Shown: positions 30,789-39,922, numbered from the stretch's first letter. The stretch is DNA of 41,058 nucleotides from Campylobacteraceae bacterium (GCA_026994745.1 JALWPZ010000236.1:1-41058), one strand, 5' to 3'. Made by a program: numbers and translations. Notes: a model not told the origin generated them from the letters alone.

Positions 30789-33122
30789 ATGAAGGATCTG
30801 AGTGAACTCTATGAAAAGGTGGGGCTCTTCTATCTGGGGAAGGATTTGGATCCCGGGACGATGGAGCCGACGGATGCGCTGACGCTGATCAAGAACAAGA
30901 ATTTCACGACCCACGCTGCGATCCTGGGGATGACCGGAAGCGGGAAGACGGGGCTGGGGATCGGGATCATCGAGGAGGCGGCCCTGGACAATATCCCCGC
31001 CATCGTCATCGATCCCAAGGGGGATATGGGAGACCTCTTGCTGACCGATCCGGAGTTCCGGCCGGAGCGCTTCCTGCCCTGGGTGGAGGACGACGCCCGC
31101 GCCAAAGGGGTCGATGCCATGGAGTTGGCGAAGCAGACCGCTCTGCAATGGCGGGAAGGGATCGAGAGCTGGGGGCAGAGCCCGGACCGGGTAGGACGCT
31201 TCGCCGCGGTCCCCAAGACGATCTATACCCCGGGGAGCCGAGCCGGGGTCTCCGTGGACCTGATGAGCTCTCTGGAAGCGCCTCCTGCCGAGATCGTGGA
31301 GGAGAGCGACGCTTTGGCCTCCTATCTCAAAAGTACAGTCAGCGGTCTGCTGGCGTTGCTGAAGATCGAAGCCGATCCCATGGAGTCCAAGGAGTACATC
31401 CTCCTGGCCCAGATTCTCTCTAGGGCGTGGAGTGACGGGGAGAACCTGGGGATCGAGGCGCTGGTGGGCCGGATCCTCCAGCCCCCCTTCTCCCGGGTGG
31501 GAGTGCTTCCTCTGGAGAGTTTCTACCCGGAGAAGGAGCGTTTCAAGCTGGCGACCCGCTTCAACGCTCTGCTGGCCTCTCCCGATTTTCTCAACTGGAT
31601 GGGGGGCGAGAGCCTGGAGATCCAGAAACTTCTCTACGACGAAGAGGGGCGGGCGAAGATCGCGATCTTTTCCATCGCCCACCTGAGCGATTCGGAGCGG
31701 ATGTTCTTCGTGACCCTGCTGCTGAACCGCTTCACCGCCTGGATGCGGCGTCAAAGCGGGTCGGGACGCTTGCGGACCCTGCTGTATATGGACGAGATCT
31801 ACGGATATTTCCCCCCGGTGAAGAATCCCCCCTCCAAGGAGCCGATGATCACCCTGCTCAAGCAGGCGCGGGCCTATGGAGTGGGGATCGTGCTGAGCAC
31901 CCAGAACCCGGTGGACCTGGACTACAAAGGGCTCTCCAATATCGGAACCTGGTTCGTTGGTCGTCTCCAGACCCGGCAGGATATCGAGCGGGTCATCGAC
32001 GGGTTGGAGGGGAAGCTGGGTTCCGAGATGGATCGCAAAGAGATCTCCTCGCTTCTCGGGAATCTCAAGGCACGAAGCTTTTTCCTGCGAAGCGCCCACC
32101 TGGATGGACTGCGTCTCTTCTCCACCCGTTGGGTTCTGAGCTATCTGAAGGGTCCGTTGAAAAAGGAGGAGATCCGCCGACTGATGGAGCATCAGAAAGG
32201 CGCGGAAGAAGTGCCCTCCTCTTCCGCCGCTCCTTCGGAGGATGGCTGGGGAGAACGACCCCACCTTGGAAGCGGGGTGGAGGAGTACTTCGAGGCGGAC
32301 CCTACCGGCAAGAACCGTTATCGCCCATTTCTGGCGGCGAAGGTCCGTGTCGAGTTTCACGATCAACGTCGCGGATTGGATCTAGAGAGGGAGTTTTTCA
32401 GCTGGCTCGATCTCTACGAGAATCCCGTTCCCGACTGGGAGCTGGCTCGGCGGAGCGATGAAAGCTTCCTACGCTGGCCTAGAAAGGCCCCTGCCCAGGG
32501 GATGTATCGACCGGTCCCTCCCTTTCTGGCCCAGCCCAGGGGGATCTCGGAAGCCGAGAAGGAGCTGAAAGATCGGCTCTATCGGGAAGAGCGCCTGGAA
32601 CTCTACCGATGCCGCCGTCTCCGGATGGAGTCCTCTCCCGATGAGGACGAAGGGGAGTTCCGGGCCCGAGTCCGGGAGGCGTTGGAGGAGAAGAAAGAGG
32701 AGGCGATCGAAGTTCTCAGGGAGCGTTATGCCAAGAAGGAGGAGCGGATCCTGGAGCAGCTCCGCCGGGCCCGGGAGCGGGTGGAGAAGGAGAAGACCGA
32801 CCAGACCGGCACGCTCATCAGTGTGGGTGCATCGATCCTGGGGGCGCTCTTCGGGAAGCCGAGTGCCAGCAAGATCGGGACCGCCGTCAATCGCAGCGGC
32901 CGGATCCTCAAGGATCGGGGCGATATCAGCCGGGCCGAGGCGAGGGTCGAGGAGCTGGAGGAGAAGCTTCAGGCCCTGGAGGAGGAGTTGGCGGAAAAGA
33001 TCGAGGAGCTCGCCGAAAAGTACGACCCCCAGGAGTACCCCATCGATAGTTTCTCTCTGCGTCCCCGAAAGAGCGACATCGAGATCGAGAAGATCGCCCT
33101 GGTCTGGAGGGCAGAACTCTAG
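30789..33122 (+). CDS. HerA/FtsK-type ATPase with C-terminal coiled coil
   Basis: ATG 30789 is preferred because GGGAGG is adjacent; an upstream ATG at 30747 has no ribosome site. The 777-residue protein has Walker A GMTGSGKT at 47-54, DPKGDMGDLL near 87, Walker B LLYMDEIYGY near 332 and STQNPVDLDYKGLSNIGTWF near 373, as in DUF87/HerA translocases. After residue 480 comes a linker, then a charged coiled coil (about 625-680), a glycine-rich hydrophobic patch ISVGASILGALFG near 678, a second coiled coil (RVEELEEKLQALEEELAEKI) and a conserved-looking end KIALVWRAEL. There is no NurA nuclease next to it. Its role (DNA translocation, envelope or defence) is unknown. Confidence 0.8.
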   Translation: MKDLSELYEKVGLFYLGKDLDPGTMEPTDALTLIKNKNFTTHAAILGMTGSGKTGLGIGIIEEAALDNIPAIVIDPKGDMGDLLLTDPEFRPERFLPWVEDDARAKGVDAMELAKQTALQWREGIESWGQSPDRVGRFAAVPKTIYTPGSRAGVSVDLMSSLEAPPAEIVEESDALASYLKSTVSGLLALLKIEADPMESKEYILLAQILSRAWSDGENLGIEALVGRILQPPFSRVGVLPLESFYPEKERFKLATRFNALLASPDFLNWMGGESLEIQKLLYDEEGRAKIAIFSIAHLSDSERMFFVTLLLNRFTAWMRRQSGSGRLRTLLYMDEIYGYFPPVKNPPSKEPMITLLKQARAYGVGIVLSTQNPVDLDYKGLSNIGTWFVGRLQTRQDIERVIDGLEGKLGSEMDRKEISSLLGNLKARSFFLRSAHLDGLRLFSTRWVLSYLKGPLKKEEIRRLMEHQKGAEEVPSSSAAPSEDGWGERPHLGSGVEEYFEADPTGKNRYRPFLAAKVRVEFHDQRRGLDLEREFFSWLDLYENPVPDWELARRSDESFLRWPRKAPAQGMYRPVPPFLAQPRGISEAEKELKDRLYREERLELYRCRRLRMESSPDEDEGEFRARVREALEEKKEEAIEVLRERYAKKEERILEQLRRARERVEKEKTDQTGTLISVGASILGALFGKPSASKIGTAVNRSGRILKDRGDISRAEARVEELEEKLQALEEELAEKIEELAEKYDPQEYPIDSFSLRPRKSDIEIEKIALVWRAEL

Positions 33123-33151
33123 ATTCTTTTTCGCGTTCCGAGGACTCTGGA

Positions 33152-33180
33152 ATGAAAAAGGCGATCCGTTGCCTTTTCAT
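33152..33180. terminator. Bidirectional-type intrinsic terminator after the HerA-like gene
   Basis: ATGAAAAAGGC and GCCTTTTCAT pair around GATCCGTT with one bulged A, giving the A-tract/stem/T-tract form of an intrinsic terminator about 30 bases after the stop at 33122. Its right arm overlaps the -35 of the next promoter. Confidence 0.5.
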
Positions 33181-33197
33181 GGAAACTTTGCTATAAT
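33169..33197 (+). promoter_or_regulatory. Promoter of the four-tRNA operon
   Basis: TTGCCT (33169-33174) and a perfect TATAAT (33192-33197) are 17 bases apart; the first tRNA begins 20 bases later. Confidence 0.7.
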
Positions 33198-33216
33198 CGC
33201 ACTCCGATTTTTTAGC

Positions 33217-33291
<75 letters not shown>

Positions 33292-33342
33292 TTCTATCGA
33301 ATGCAACGACTGAATAATCGGAAACAACAAGGTGCTTCCGGA

Positions 33343-33430
33343 GCCCGGATGGTGGAATTGGTAGACACAGGGGACTTAAAATCCTCCGGCCATTGCGGCT
33401 GTGCCGGTTCAAGTCCGGCTCCGGGCACCA
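33343..33430 (+). tRNA. tRNA-Leu (anticodon TAA)
   Basis: A class II tRNA with a long variable arm. The acceptor arm GCCCGGA pairs with TCCGGGC, and the anticodon stem GGGGA/TCCTC (one G-T pair) encloses CTTAAAA. CCA is encoded. Confidence 0.96.
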
Positions 33431-33444
33431 CTCTCTTCAGAAAC

Positions 33445-33518
33445 GGCGCCATAGCCAAGTGGTAAGGCACGGGCCTGCAAAGCCCTGATCCCCGGTTCGA
33501 ATCCGGGTGGCGCCTCCA
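33445..33518 (+). tRNA. tRNA-Cys (anticodon GCA)
   Basis: The acceptor arm GGCGCCA pairs with TGGCGCC, the anticodon loop is CTGCAAA, and discriminator T plus CCA are encoded, as expected for cysteine identity. Confidence 0.96.
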
Positions 33519-33539
33519 ACATGATTCCCCAACATTTTC

Positions 33540-33627
33540 CGGGAGATGGCCGAGCGGTTGAAGGCACCGGTCTTGAAAACCGGCGTAGTGAAAGCTACCG
33601 TGGGTTCGAATCCCACTCTCCCGGCCA
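33540..33627 (+). tRNA. tRNA-Ser (anticodon TGA)
   Basis: A class II tRNA with a variable stem-loop (around GTAGTGAAAGCTAC). The acceptor arm CGGGAGA pairs with TCTCCCG, the anticodon stem CCGGT/ACCGG encloses CTTGAAA, and discriminator G plus CCA are encoded. The first base is C rather than the usual G. Confidence 0.95.
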
Positions 33628-33656
33628 GACTTCGATTTCCGTTACTCCTCATTGGT

Positions 33657-33662
33657 TATAAT
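33657..33662 (+). promoter_or_regulatory. Probable -10 element (TATAAT) of the type I secretion operon
   Basis: TATAAT lies in the A/T-rich gap after the tRNA cluster, 92 bases before ATG 33754. No clear -35. The Shine-Dalgarno CAGGA (33743-33747) serves the first gene. Confidence 0.45.
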
Positions 33663-33753
33663 CGACTCCATATTAAATTTACCTCACGAATCCGTAATGC
33701 ATGAAAGTGGATTGTGGTATTCGGGACAAGAATGAAGATTGACAGGATAGTGC

Positions 33754-36012
33754 ATGGATCCAATTGCCGAAGGTGCAAAGAATGCTACCGAGCAGACACA
33801 GGTGGAGGGGAACGCTCCCCATGGCCAGTCCCATGAGGAGCGAACTGAAAACGCTTCGGAGGCCCGGAAGGTCGCATCGATGCGGCTTCTCGAAACCCTT
33901 CTGCTCTTCGCCGCCCGCTACGGCAAAGAGGTCTCTATGGAGACCCTGACGGCGGGCCTCCCCCATCCTCCCGGCCAGGGGGCTCCCGACCTGCTCAGTG
34001 TCTCCCAGGCCGAGACCCTCTTCGTCCGGGCGGCCCATCGGGCGGGGTTCCGCTCCACGATGACCCAACGGGACCTCTCGGAGATTCTGGATTTGCATCT
34101 GCCGGTGATCCTACTGCTGGATCGGGGGCAGAGCTGCATCCTCGAGGCGATCAGCAGCGACCGGAAACAGGCCAAAATCATCCATCCCGGCCCCAATCCT
34201 CTGGAGGAGTGGGTGGATCTGGAGGAGTTGGCGCGACACTACACCGGATATCTCTTCATGCTCAAAAAGGAGCACGACTCCCATCAGGGCGCCACCTTCG
34301 CCTGGCACCACCGGGGCAAGCACTGGTTCTGGGACACCCTGAAACTCTCCTGGCCGATCTATAAAGATGTCATTCTCGCCTCGTTGCTGGTCAACCTCTT
34401 CGTCCTTGCATCCCCCCTCTTTACCCGGAACGTTTACGACCGGGTGATCCCCAACAACGCCATCGAGACCCTGATGGTCTTCGCCGCGGGGGTGAGTATC
34501 GTTTATCTGCTGGATGCGTTTCTGAAGTATTTCCGCAGCCGTATGCTGGAGATCGCCGCGAAAAAGAGCGACGTGATCATGTCGTCGATCATCTTCGAGC
34601 GGGTCCTGGACATGCACATGAGCCAGGTGCCCCGTTCGGTGGGTTCCTTCGCCAGCAACCTCAAGGAGTTCGACTCTATCCGGGGTTTTCTGACCAACGC
34701 CACTCTGGCGGTGCTCATTGACCTACCCTTCGCGGTGATCTTTCTGATCGTGATCTGGTACATGGGGGGACCCATCGTTCTGATTCCTCTGACCATCATG
34801 CTGATCATCCTGGGTTACGCCCTCTTCATCCGCAAGCCTCTGCAGGAGAGCATCGAAAGCACCTACGAAGCGGCGGCGAGGAAGAACGGGATCCTGATTG
34901 AGGCCCTCAACAATCTGGAGACCATCAAGGCCCACAACATCGCCGGGCAGATCCAGTGGCAGTGGGAGGAGAGCGTGGGCGAGATCGCCCGAAAGAGCCT
35001 GCGCTCCCGATTGATGTCGGCCTCCATCCCGACACTCACCGGTTTCATGGTCCAGCTCAATACCGTGCTGATCATCATCGCCGGGGTCTATATGATCCGG
35101 GACCTGGAGCTGACCATGGGAGGACTCATCGCCATCACGATCCTGGCGTCGCGCACCGTGGCCCCCATGGGGCAGGTGGCGGCGCTGCTGACCAACTACA
35201 GCGACGCCCGGACCGCCTACGAGAATATCGACCGGATCGTCAACCAACCCTCCGAGCGCCTCTCCGGACAGAAATTCATCCACCGGGAGAGCTTCCGGGG
35301 CAAGATCGAGTTCCGCAACGTCACCTTCACCTACCCCGGTTCGGAGGTCCCGGCCCTGAAGAATGTCTCCTTCGTCATCCAACCTGGGGAGCATGTAGGG
35401 ATCATCGGGCGGATCGGATCGGGCAAGAGCACCATCGAGAAGCTGATCCTCAAACTCTACGACGTGGACGAGGGAGCGATCCTCATCGACGATGTGGATA
35501 TCGCCCAGATCGACCCGGCGAGGCTGCGACAGTTCATCGGCTATGTGGGACAGGAGGTGGGGCTCTTTCGCGGGACCCTCCGAGAGAACATCGGTAACCG
35601 CAAGCCTGGGATCGGGGACGAGCGTCTGCTGGAAGCGGCCCGGATCGCCGGGGTGGACGAATTCGCCCGGCGCCACCCCATGGGTTACAACATGCCCATT
35701 GGTGAGCAGGGTCAGGGGCTCAGCGGCGGGCAGCGTCAGAGCATCGCCCTGGCCCGGGCCCTGGTGAGCGACGCCCCCATCATGCTGCTGGACGAGCCCA
35801 CCAACGCCCTGGACCAGTTGAGCGAGCAGCGGATCCTGGAGGCCCTGGGGCCGGTGCTGCAGGGGCGGACTGTGTTGATGATCACCCAGAAGTTCGCCCT
35901 CCTTCGCCTTACTCCGCGGGTCATCGTCATGCACGAGGGACGGGTCTATCTGGACGGCCCCCGGGAGGAAGTGTTGAAACGTTTGAGCCAAGGAGCCTCC
36001 GATGCGGCGTAA
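33754..36012 (+). CDS. Type I secretion permease/ATPase with C39-like domain (LapB/LssB type)
   Basis: The 752-residue protein starts with a 40-residue polar leader, then a C39 peptidase-like domain (about 45-170). This domain lacks the catalytic Cys: the usual position falls near LLLFAARYGKEVSME, so it should bind rather than cleave substrate. Six membrane helices follow (about 205-480; SLLVNLFVLASPLFTRNVYD, AVIFLIVIWYMGGPIVLI, then TLTGFMVQLNTVLIIIAGVY). The ABC domain has Walker A GRIGSGKS near 551, signature LSGGQ near 656 and Walker B IMLLDEP near 675. This is the inner-membrane engine of a type I system for large adhesins. The adaptor gene overlaps its end by 11 bases. Confidence 0.93.
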   Translation: MDPIAEGAKNATEQTQVEGNAPHGQSHEERTENASEARKVASMRLLETLLLFAARYGKEVSMETLTAGLPHPPGQGAPDLLSVSQAETLFVRAAHRAGFRSTMTQRDLSEILDLHLPVILLLDRGQSCILEAISSDRKQAKIIHPGPNPLEEWVDLEELARHYTGYLFMLKKEHDSHQGATFAWHHRGKHWFWDTLKLSWPIYKDVILASLLVNLFVLASPLFTRNVYDRVIPNNAIETLMVFAAGVSIVYLLDAFLKYFRSRMLEIAAKKSDVIMSSIIFERVLDMHMSQVPRSVGSFASNLKEFDSIRGFLTNATLAVLIDLPFAVIFLIVIWYMGGPIVLIPLTIMLIILGYALFIRKPLQESIESTYEAAARKNGILIEALNNLETIKAHNIAGQIQWQWEESVGEIARKSLRSRLMSASIPTLTGFMVQLNTVLIIIAGVYMIRDLELTMGGLIAITILASRTVAPMGQVAALLTNYSDARTAYENIDRIVNQPSERLSGQKFIHRESFRGKIEFRNVTFTYPGSEVPALKNVSFVIQPGEHVGIIGRIGSGKSTIEKLILKLYDVDEGAILIDDVDIAQIDPARLRQFIGYVGQEVGLFRGTLRENIGNRKPGIGDERLLEAARIAGVDEFARRHPMGYNMPIGEQGQGLSGGQRQSIALARALVSDAPIMLLDEPTNALDQLSEQRILEALGPVLQGRTVLMITQKFALLRLTPRVIVMHEGRVYLDGPREEVLKRLSQGASDAA

Positions 36013-37327
36013 ACTCAGCGAGCAGGACCATCAGTACATGGACAGCCTGGGGGAGGCGCTCTCCGAGCATACCCCCCGTAAGATCCGCTACGCCATCTAT
36101 TTCTGGACCATCGCTGTGCTGGGCTTTCTGATCTGGGCAGCCCTGGCGCCGGTGGACGAGATCACCCGGGGGCAGGGAGAGGTGGTCCCCAGCGGGAACA
36201 ACCAAGTGGTACAGAACCTGGAAGGAGGAATCCTCAAGCAGATCATGGTCAAGGTGGGAGACCGGGTGGAGAAGGGGGCTCCCCTGCTGAAGATCGAGAA
36301 CGAAAAGGCCCGGGCCCAGCTCAAGGCCACGGAGATCAAAGTCCACGAGCTGCAGGCCAAACGGGACCGGCTGGCCGCCGAGGCGATGGGGAAGCCCTTC
36401 GAGTTCCAGACTTCCCAGGACCCTCAGAACTACGGTTTCTATCGCAACGAACTGAGCCTCTATCAGAGCCGCCAGCGGGAGCTGCAGGCCAAACTGAGAA
36501 CCCTCGAGGAGCAGATGGAGCAGCAGCACAACGCCGAACGGGAGACCCGGCAGCGGGTGGCCGACCTGAACCGCACCGCCCAGCTCATGGAGAAAGAGAT
36601 CGGCATCATGCGCCCCATGGTCAAGCAGGGGGTCAAGTCCCGGGTGGAGTTCATGCGGCTGCAGCGGGAGCAGAGCAAGATCCTCGAAGAGCTCCACAGC
36701 GCCCAGAACTCTCTCCCCAAGATCGCATCAGCCATCCGGGAGATCGGACACAAACTGGAGGCGACCCGGGCGGAGTTCCGCAACAAGGCCAAGGAGGAGC
36801 TCAACCAGGTGGAGGGGGAGCTGCTGCGCTCCCGTCAGAGTATGATGGCCCTGCAGGATGAGGTGACCCGGACCATCGTGCGATCTCCCATCAAGGGGAT
36901 CGTCCAGAAACTCTACGTCCATACCGTGGGCGGGGTCATCAAGCCGGGGGAGGACCTGGTGGAGATCGTCCCCACCGACGACAATCTCTGGCTGGAGGTG
37001 AAGATCAAACCCTCCGACATCGCCTTCATCTACCCCGGCCAGAAGGCCACGGTCAAGGTCAGCGCCTACGATTTCGCCATCTATGGCTCTCTCGAGGGGG
37101 AGGTAGTCCATATCAGCGCGGATACCACCAAGGACGAGAAGGACCGCCCCTGGTACATCGTCCATATCCGTACCAAAAAGAACTATCTCGGCAGCAAGGA
37201 ACACCCTCTGAAGATCATCCCCGGGATGACGGTGAACGTGGATATCCTGACAGGGAAGAAAACGGTACTTGACTATATCCTGAAGCCCATTCTCCGGGCC
37301 AAGGAGTATACCTTCACCGAGCGCTGA
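36002..37327 (+). CDS. HlyD-family type I secretion adaptor
   Basis: ATG 36002 follows AAGGAG by six bases inside the end of the ABC gene. The 441-residue protein has a cytosolic N-terminus, one membrane helix (IYFWTIAVLGFLIWAALAPV, about 33-52), a biotinyl-lipoyl-like segment (NLEGGILKQIMVKVGDRVEK near 75), a long coiled-coil hairpin (about 110-290) and a beta-barrel/C-terminal part with SPIKGIVQKLYVHTVGGVIK and PSDIAFIYPGQKATVKV, the HlyD signature region. It bridges the ABC transporter to TolC across the periplasm. Length and order are standard. Confidence 0.94.
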   Translation: MRRKLSEQDHQYMDSLGEALSEHTPRKIRYAIYFWTIAVLGFLIWAALAPVDEITRGQGEVVPSGNNQVVQNLEGGILKQIMVKVGDRVEKGAPLLKIENEKARAQLKATEIKVHELQAKRDRLAAEAMGKPFEFQTSQDPQNYGFYRNELSLYQSRQRELQAKLRTLEEQMEQQHNAERETRQRVADLNRTAQLMEKEIGIMRPMVKQGVKSRVEFMRLQREQSKILEELHSAQNSLPKIASAIREIGHKLEATRAEFRNKAKEELNQVEGELLRSRQSMMALQDEVTRTIVRSPIKGIVQKLYVHTVGGVIKPGEDLVEIVPTDDNLWLEVKIKPSDIAFIYPGQKATVKVSAYDFAIYGSLEGEVVHISADTTKDEKDRPWYIVHIRTKKNYLGSKEHPLKIIPGMTVNVDILTGKKTVLDYILKPILRAKEYTFTER

Positions 37328-37511
37328 TGGGCCACCTCTCCCTCTCGGAGGAGATCAAACACTAAACCATCGATAAATTAATTAATATTAAGTTTACGCT
37401 TAGAAATATTCTGTTAATCTTTTACTGTAAAACACTCGGGAGACTTTGCGAGAAGCAGATTGCTCTGTAGACGATCTGAAATGACAGTGTGAAGTGTAAA
37501 AGGAAAAGAGA

Positions 37512-39008
37512 ATGAAAAAATTATGGCTTGCCATATTGATCGGCGGAACGGGTGTGACCCTTTCGGCCACGACCCTCAAGGAGGTGGTCTCCGACGTACT
37601 GGACAGCAATCCGGTCATCAAGGAGCGCCTCCACAACTACCGCGCCACCCGGGCCGACCTTCGTGGGGCGGAAGCGGGTTACTATCCGACTCTGGATCTC
37701 GAGATGGGCGTGGGAAAGGATTATCAGGGCCGCTTCAGCGACAAGGAGAACGAAGAGTACGATGTATTCCGTAATTCGTTGATTCTCCGTCAGAACATCT
37801 TTCACGGATTCAGCACCCAGGAGCGGGTCAGCTACCAGATGATGCGCTCTCTGGCCGCCGCCTACAGCTACCTGGAGAAGGCCAACGACGTCACCCTACA
37901 GACCATCAAGGTCTACACCGACCTTCTGCGCTATCGGGAGCATCTGGAGAACGCCCGGATCCACGTCAAGCATATCGAGACGCTCTACGCCAAAGTCACC
38001 AAGGCCTACAAGGCGGGATTGACCAAAATGTCGGAGGTGAGCAAGGTTCGCTCCTCCCTCGCCCTGGCCAAGTCCAATATGCTGGTAGCCCGCAACCGGC
38101 TCTCCAACGCCATCTACAACTATCGCCGGGTCACCGGCCGGACCATCCGTCCCAAAGACCTGCACAAGGTGAGCTTCAATCTGCCCCTGCCCAAGGATCA
38201 GGAGCAGGCGACCCTCTTCGCCCTGGAGAACAATCCCTCTCTGCGGGTGGGCAAATACAACATCAAAGGGGCCGAATCCCTCTACCGGGAGAGCAAGAGT
38301 GCTTTTTATCCTAAGATCGATGTGGAAGTATCGGCCAACTATGCAGACTCTTTTCACGATGATCCGAATCAACAACTCTACTCGGATAGTTCGAATGATG
38401 TCAAAGCGATGATCGTCATGCGCTACAACCTCTTCAACGGAGGTGCCGACGAAGCGGCCCGGGTCAACAAGATGAGCAAGGTCTCCCAGGAGATGGAGGT
38501 GGTTAACGACCTGCGCCGTCAGGTGATGGAGGGGATGGATCTCTCCTGGAGCACCTACGAGCTTGCGAAGGATCAGATCCCGGTCCTCGAGCGTTACCGC
38601 GACCAGAGCCGGGAGACCCTGAAGCTTTACTGGAAAGAGTACAAGGTGGGGGAGCGCTCCCTGCTGGACCTCCTGGCGACGGAGAACGATCTCAAGCGGG
38701 CCAACGACGAGCTGATCGATGCCCGATACAATATGCTTCTGGCCAAGTACCGCATCCTCGATGCCATGGGCCTGACGATGGCTTCGGTCATGGGGGATGT
38801 CAAACCCTACTATCAGCGGGTCGGGCTCTTCAACGGTGGCAAGAGTCCCAAAGACACCCTGCCGGCCCGCTACGACTCCGATCGTGACGGGGTCGTGGCG
38901 GACAAGGACCTCTGTGCCGACTCCAAACGCTGGAAGAACGGAGTGCGCCCTTCGGGTTGCCGCCCGTCGATCAATGCGCCCAAGAGCATCGAAGGAGGTC
39001 TGCGATGA
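37512..39008 (+). CDS. TolC-family outer-membrane channel with C-terminal TSP3-like motif
   Basis: ATG 37512 follows AAGGA by eight bases. A signal peptide (MKKLWLAILIGGTGVTLSA) precedes a TolC/LapE-type channel: long helices with LKEVVSDVLDSNPVIKER near 22 and its internal counterpart LFALENNPSLRVGKYNIKGA near 237, and EYKVGERSLLDLLATENDLK near 378. Unusually, after about residue 453 comes a tail with DSDRDGVVADKDLCADSKRW and a second Cys in PSGC, closely like a thrombospondin type 3 calcium repeat, as found before OmpA domains. The 184 bases before it carry an A/T-rich region with a possible own promoter. Its stop overlaps the OmpA gene start (ATGA). Confidence 0.92.
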   Translation: MKKLWLAILIGGTGVTLSATTLKEVVSDVLDSNPVIKERLHNYRATRADLRGAEAGYYPTLDLEMGVGKDYQGRFSDKENEEYDVFRNSLILRQNIFHGFSTQERVSYQMMRSLAAAYSYLEKANDVTLQTIKVYTDLLRYREHLENARIHVKHIETLYAKVTKAYKAGLTKMSEVSKVRSSLALAKSNMLVARNRLSNAIYNYRRVTGRTIRPKDLHKVSFNLPLPKDQEQATLFALENNPSLRVGKYNIKGAESLYRESKSAFYPKIDVEVSANYADSFHDDPNQQLYSDSSNDVKAMIVMRYNLFNGGADEAARVNKMSKVSQEMEVVNDLRRQVMEGMDLSWSTYELAKDQIPVLERYRDQSRETLKLYWKEYKVGERSLLDLLATENDLKRANDELIDARYNMLLAKYRILDAMGLTMASVMGDVKPYYQRVGLFNGGKSPKDTLPARYDSDRDGVVADKDLCADSKRWKNGVRPSGCRPSINAPKSIEGGLR

Positions 39009-39922
39009 AACGGTTGATCTGGATCGCCTCGTTTTGCGGGGCCATGATGCTCGGAGCCGGAAGTCTCTATGGCGACAACTACATGACCGGCAGCGGGGTC
39101 GTCACTGCGCCGGTCTCGACTGGCATTCCCAACTCCGTCGATGGAGGCAGGCTCCTGCATTGGCAGGGTTACGTGACGCGTCTGGAGCCGATCTACTTCT
39201 ATGGGGATGATCTCCAGGATGATTCGGAACTGGGAGTGGAACAACTCAGAGAACTCCTGCGCCAAAACCGCTCCCGGATCCGCTATGTCAGCATCCTGGG
39301 CCACAGCTCTTCGGTCATCGACGAGGAGAACCGCATCGACGAAGGGGGTTGGGTCGGGCTCTGGCACGGAATGGGCGACGGACGGATCCCCAAAGAGAAG
39401 GCGATCTCCCTGGTCAATCGGCGGATCCAGGCGATTTACGACCTGGTACGCGAGGAGGGGATCCCCTCCTCGAAGATCTACAACGAGAACCGCCTCGACC
39501 GGGACCCCCTCTACACCGAAGGGACCAGCGAGGGCCGTGCGGGCAACAACCGCGTCGCTGTGGCCCTCTTCTCCAACGGCCCGTTGATCCTGGGGGATCT
39601 GCACATCAATTTCGCCCTCGACTCCGCCCGGATCCTTCCGGGATACGACGAGCGCATTGCCAAATTCGCCAAACTCCTCGAGCGCAATCCCAAGATGAAC
39701 GTCACCATTGTGGGGCACACCGACCGTAGAGGCTCTTACTCCTACAATATCGCCCTCTCCAAACGCCGCGCCGAAGCGGTCAAATCCCGCTTGGTGGAAC
39801 TGGGGATCTCTCCCTCCAGGATTCGAACCGAAGGCCGGGGATATACCGAGCCTGTCGCCCAGGGCCACAACGAAGCGGCCTATCGCCAGAACCGCCGGAT
39901 CGAAGCGGTCCTCTACCGTTAA
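39005..39922 (+). CDS. OmpA-family protein with two OmpA-like domains
   Basis: ATG 39005 has a perfect AAGGAGGT five bases upstream, overlapping the TolC stop. The 305-residue protein has a signal peptide (LIWIASFCGAMMLGAGSLYG). The C-terminal domain is canonical OmpA: INFALDSARILPGYDERIAK, VTIVGHTDRRGSYSYN, then LSKRRAEAVKSRLVELGI and NRRIEAVLY, with the Asp and Arg that bind diaminopimelate. Residues about 55-190 look like a degenerate first copy (IYFYGDD, YVSILGHSSSV, NRRIQAIYDLVREEGIPSSK, NNRVAVALF) with an insertion and loss of the Asp. It probably tethers the secretion system or adhesin to peptidoglycan. Confidence 0.88.
   Translation: MKRLIWIASFCGAMMLGAGSLYGDNYMTGSGVVTAPVSTGIPNSVDGGRLLHWQGYVTRLEPIYFYGDDLQDDSELGVEQLRELLRQNRSRIRYVSILGHSSSVIDEENRIDEGGWVGLWHGMGDGRIPKEKAISLVNRRIQAIYDLVREEGIPSSKIYNENRLDRDPLYTEGTSEGRAGNNRVAVALFSNGPLILGDLHINFALDSARILPGYDERIAKFAKLLERNPKMNVTIVGHTDRRGSYSYNIALSKRRAEAVKSRLVELGISPSRIRTEGRGYTEPVAQGHNEAAYRQNRRIEAVLYR

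Noticed and set aside
30726-32366. Open frame of about 546 codons on the minus strand opposite the HerA-like ATPase
   Set aside because: No recognisable domain and the sense strand has Walker motifs in the correct frame.
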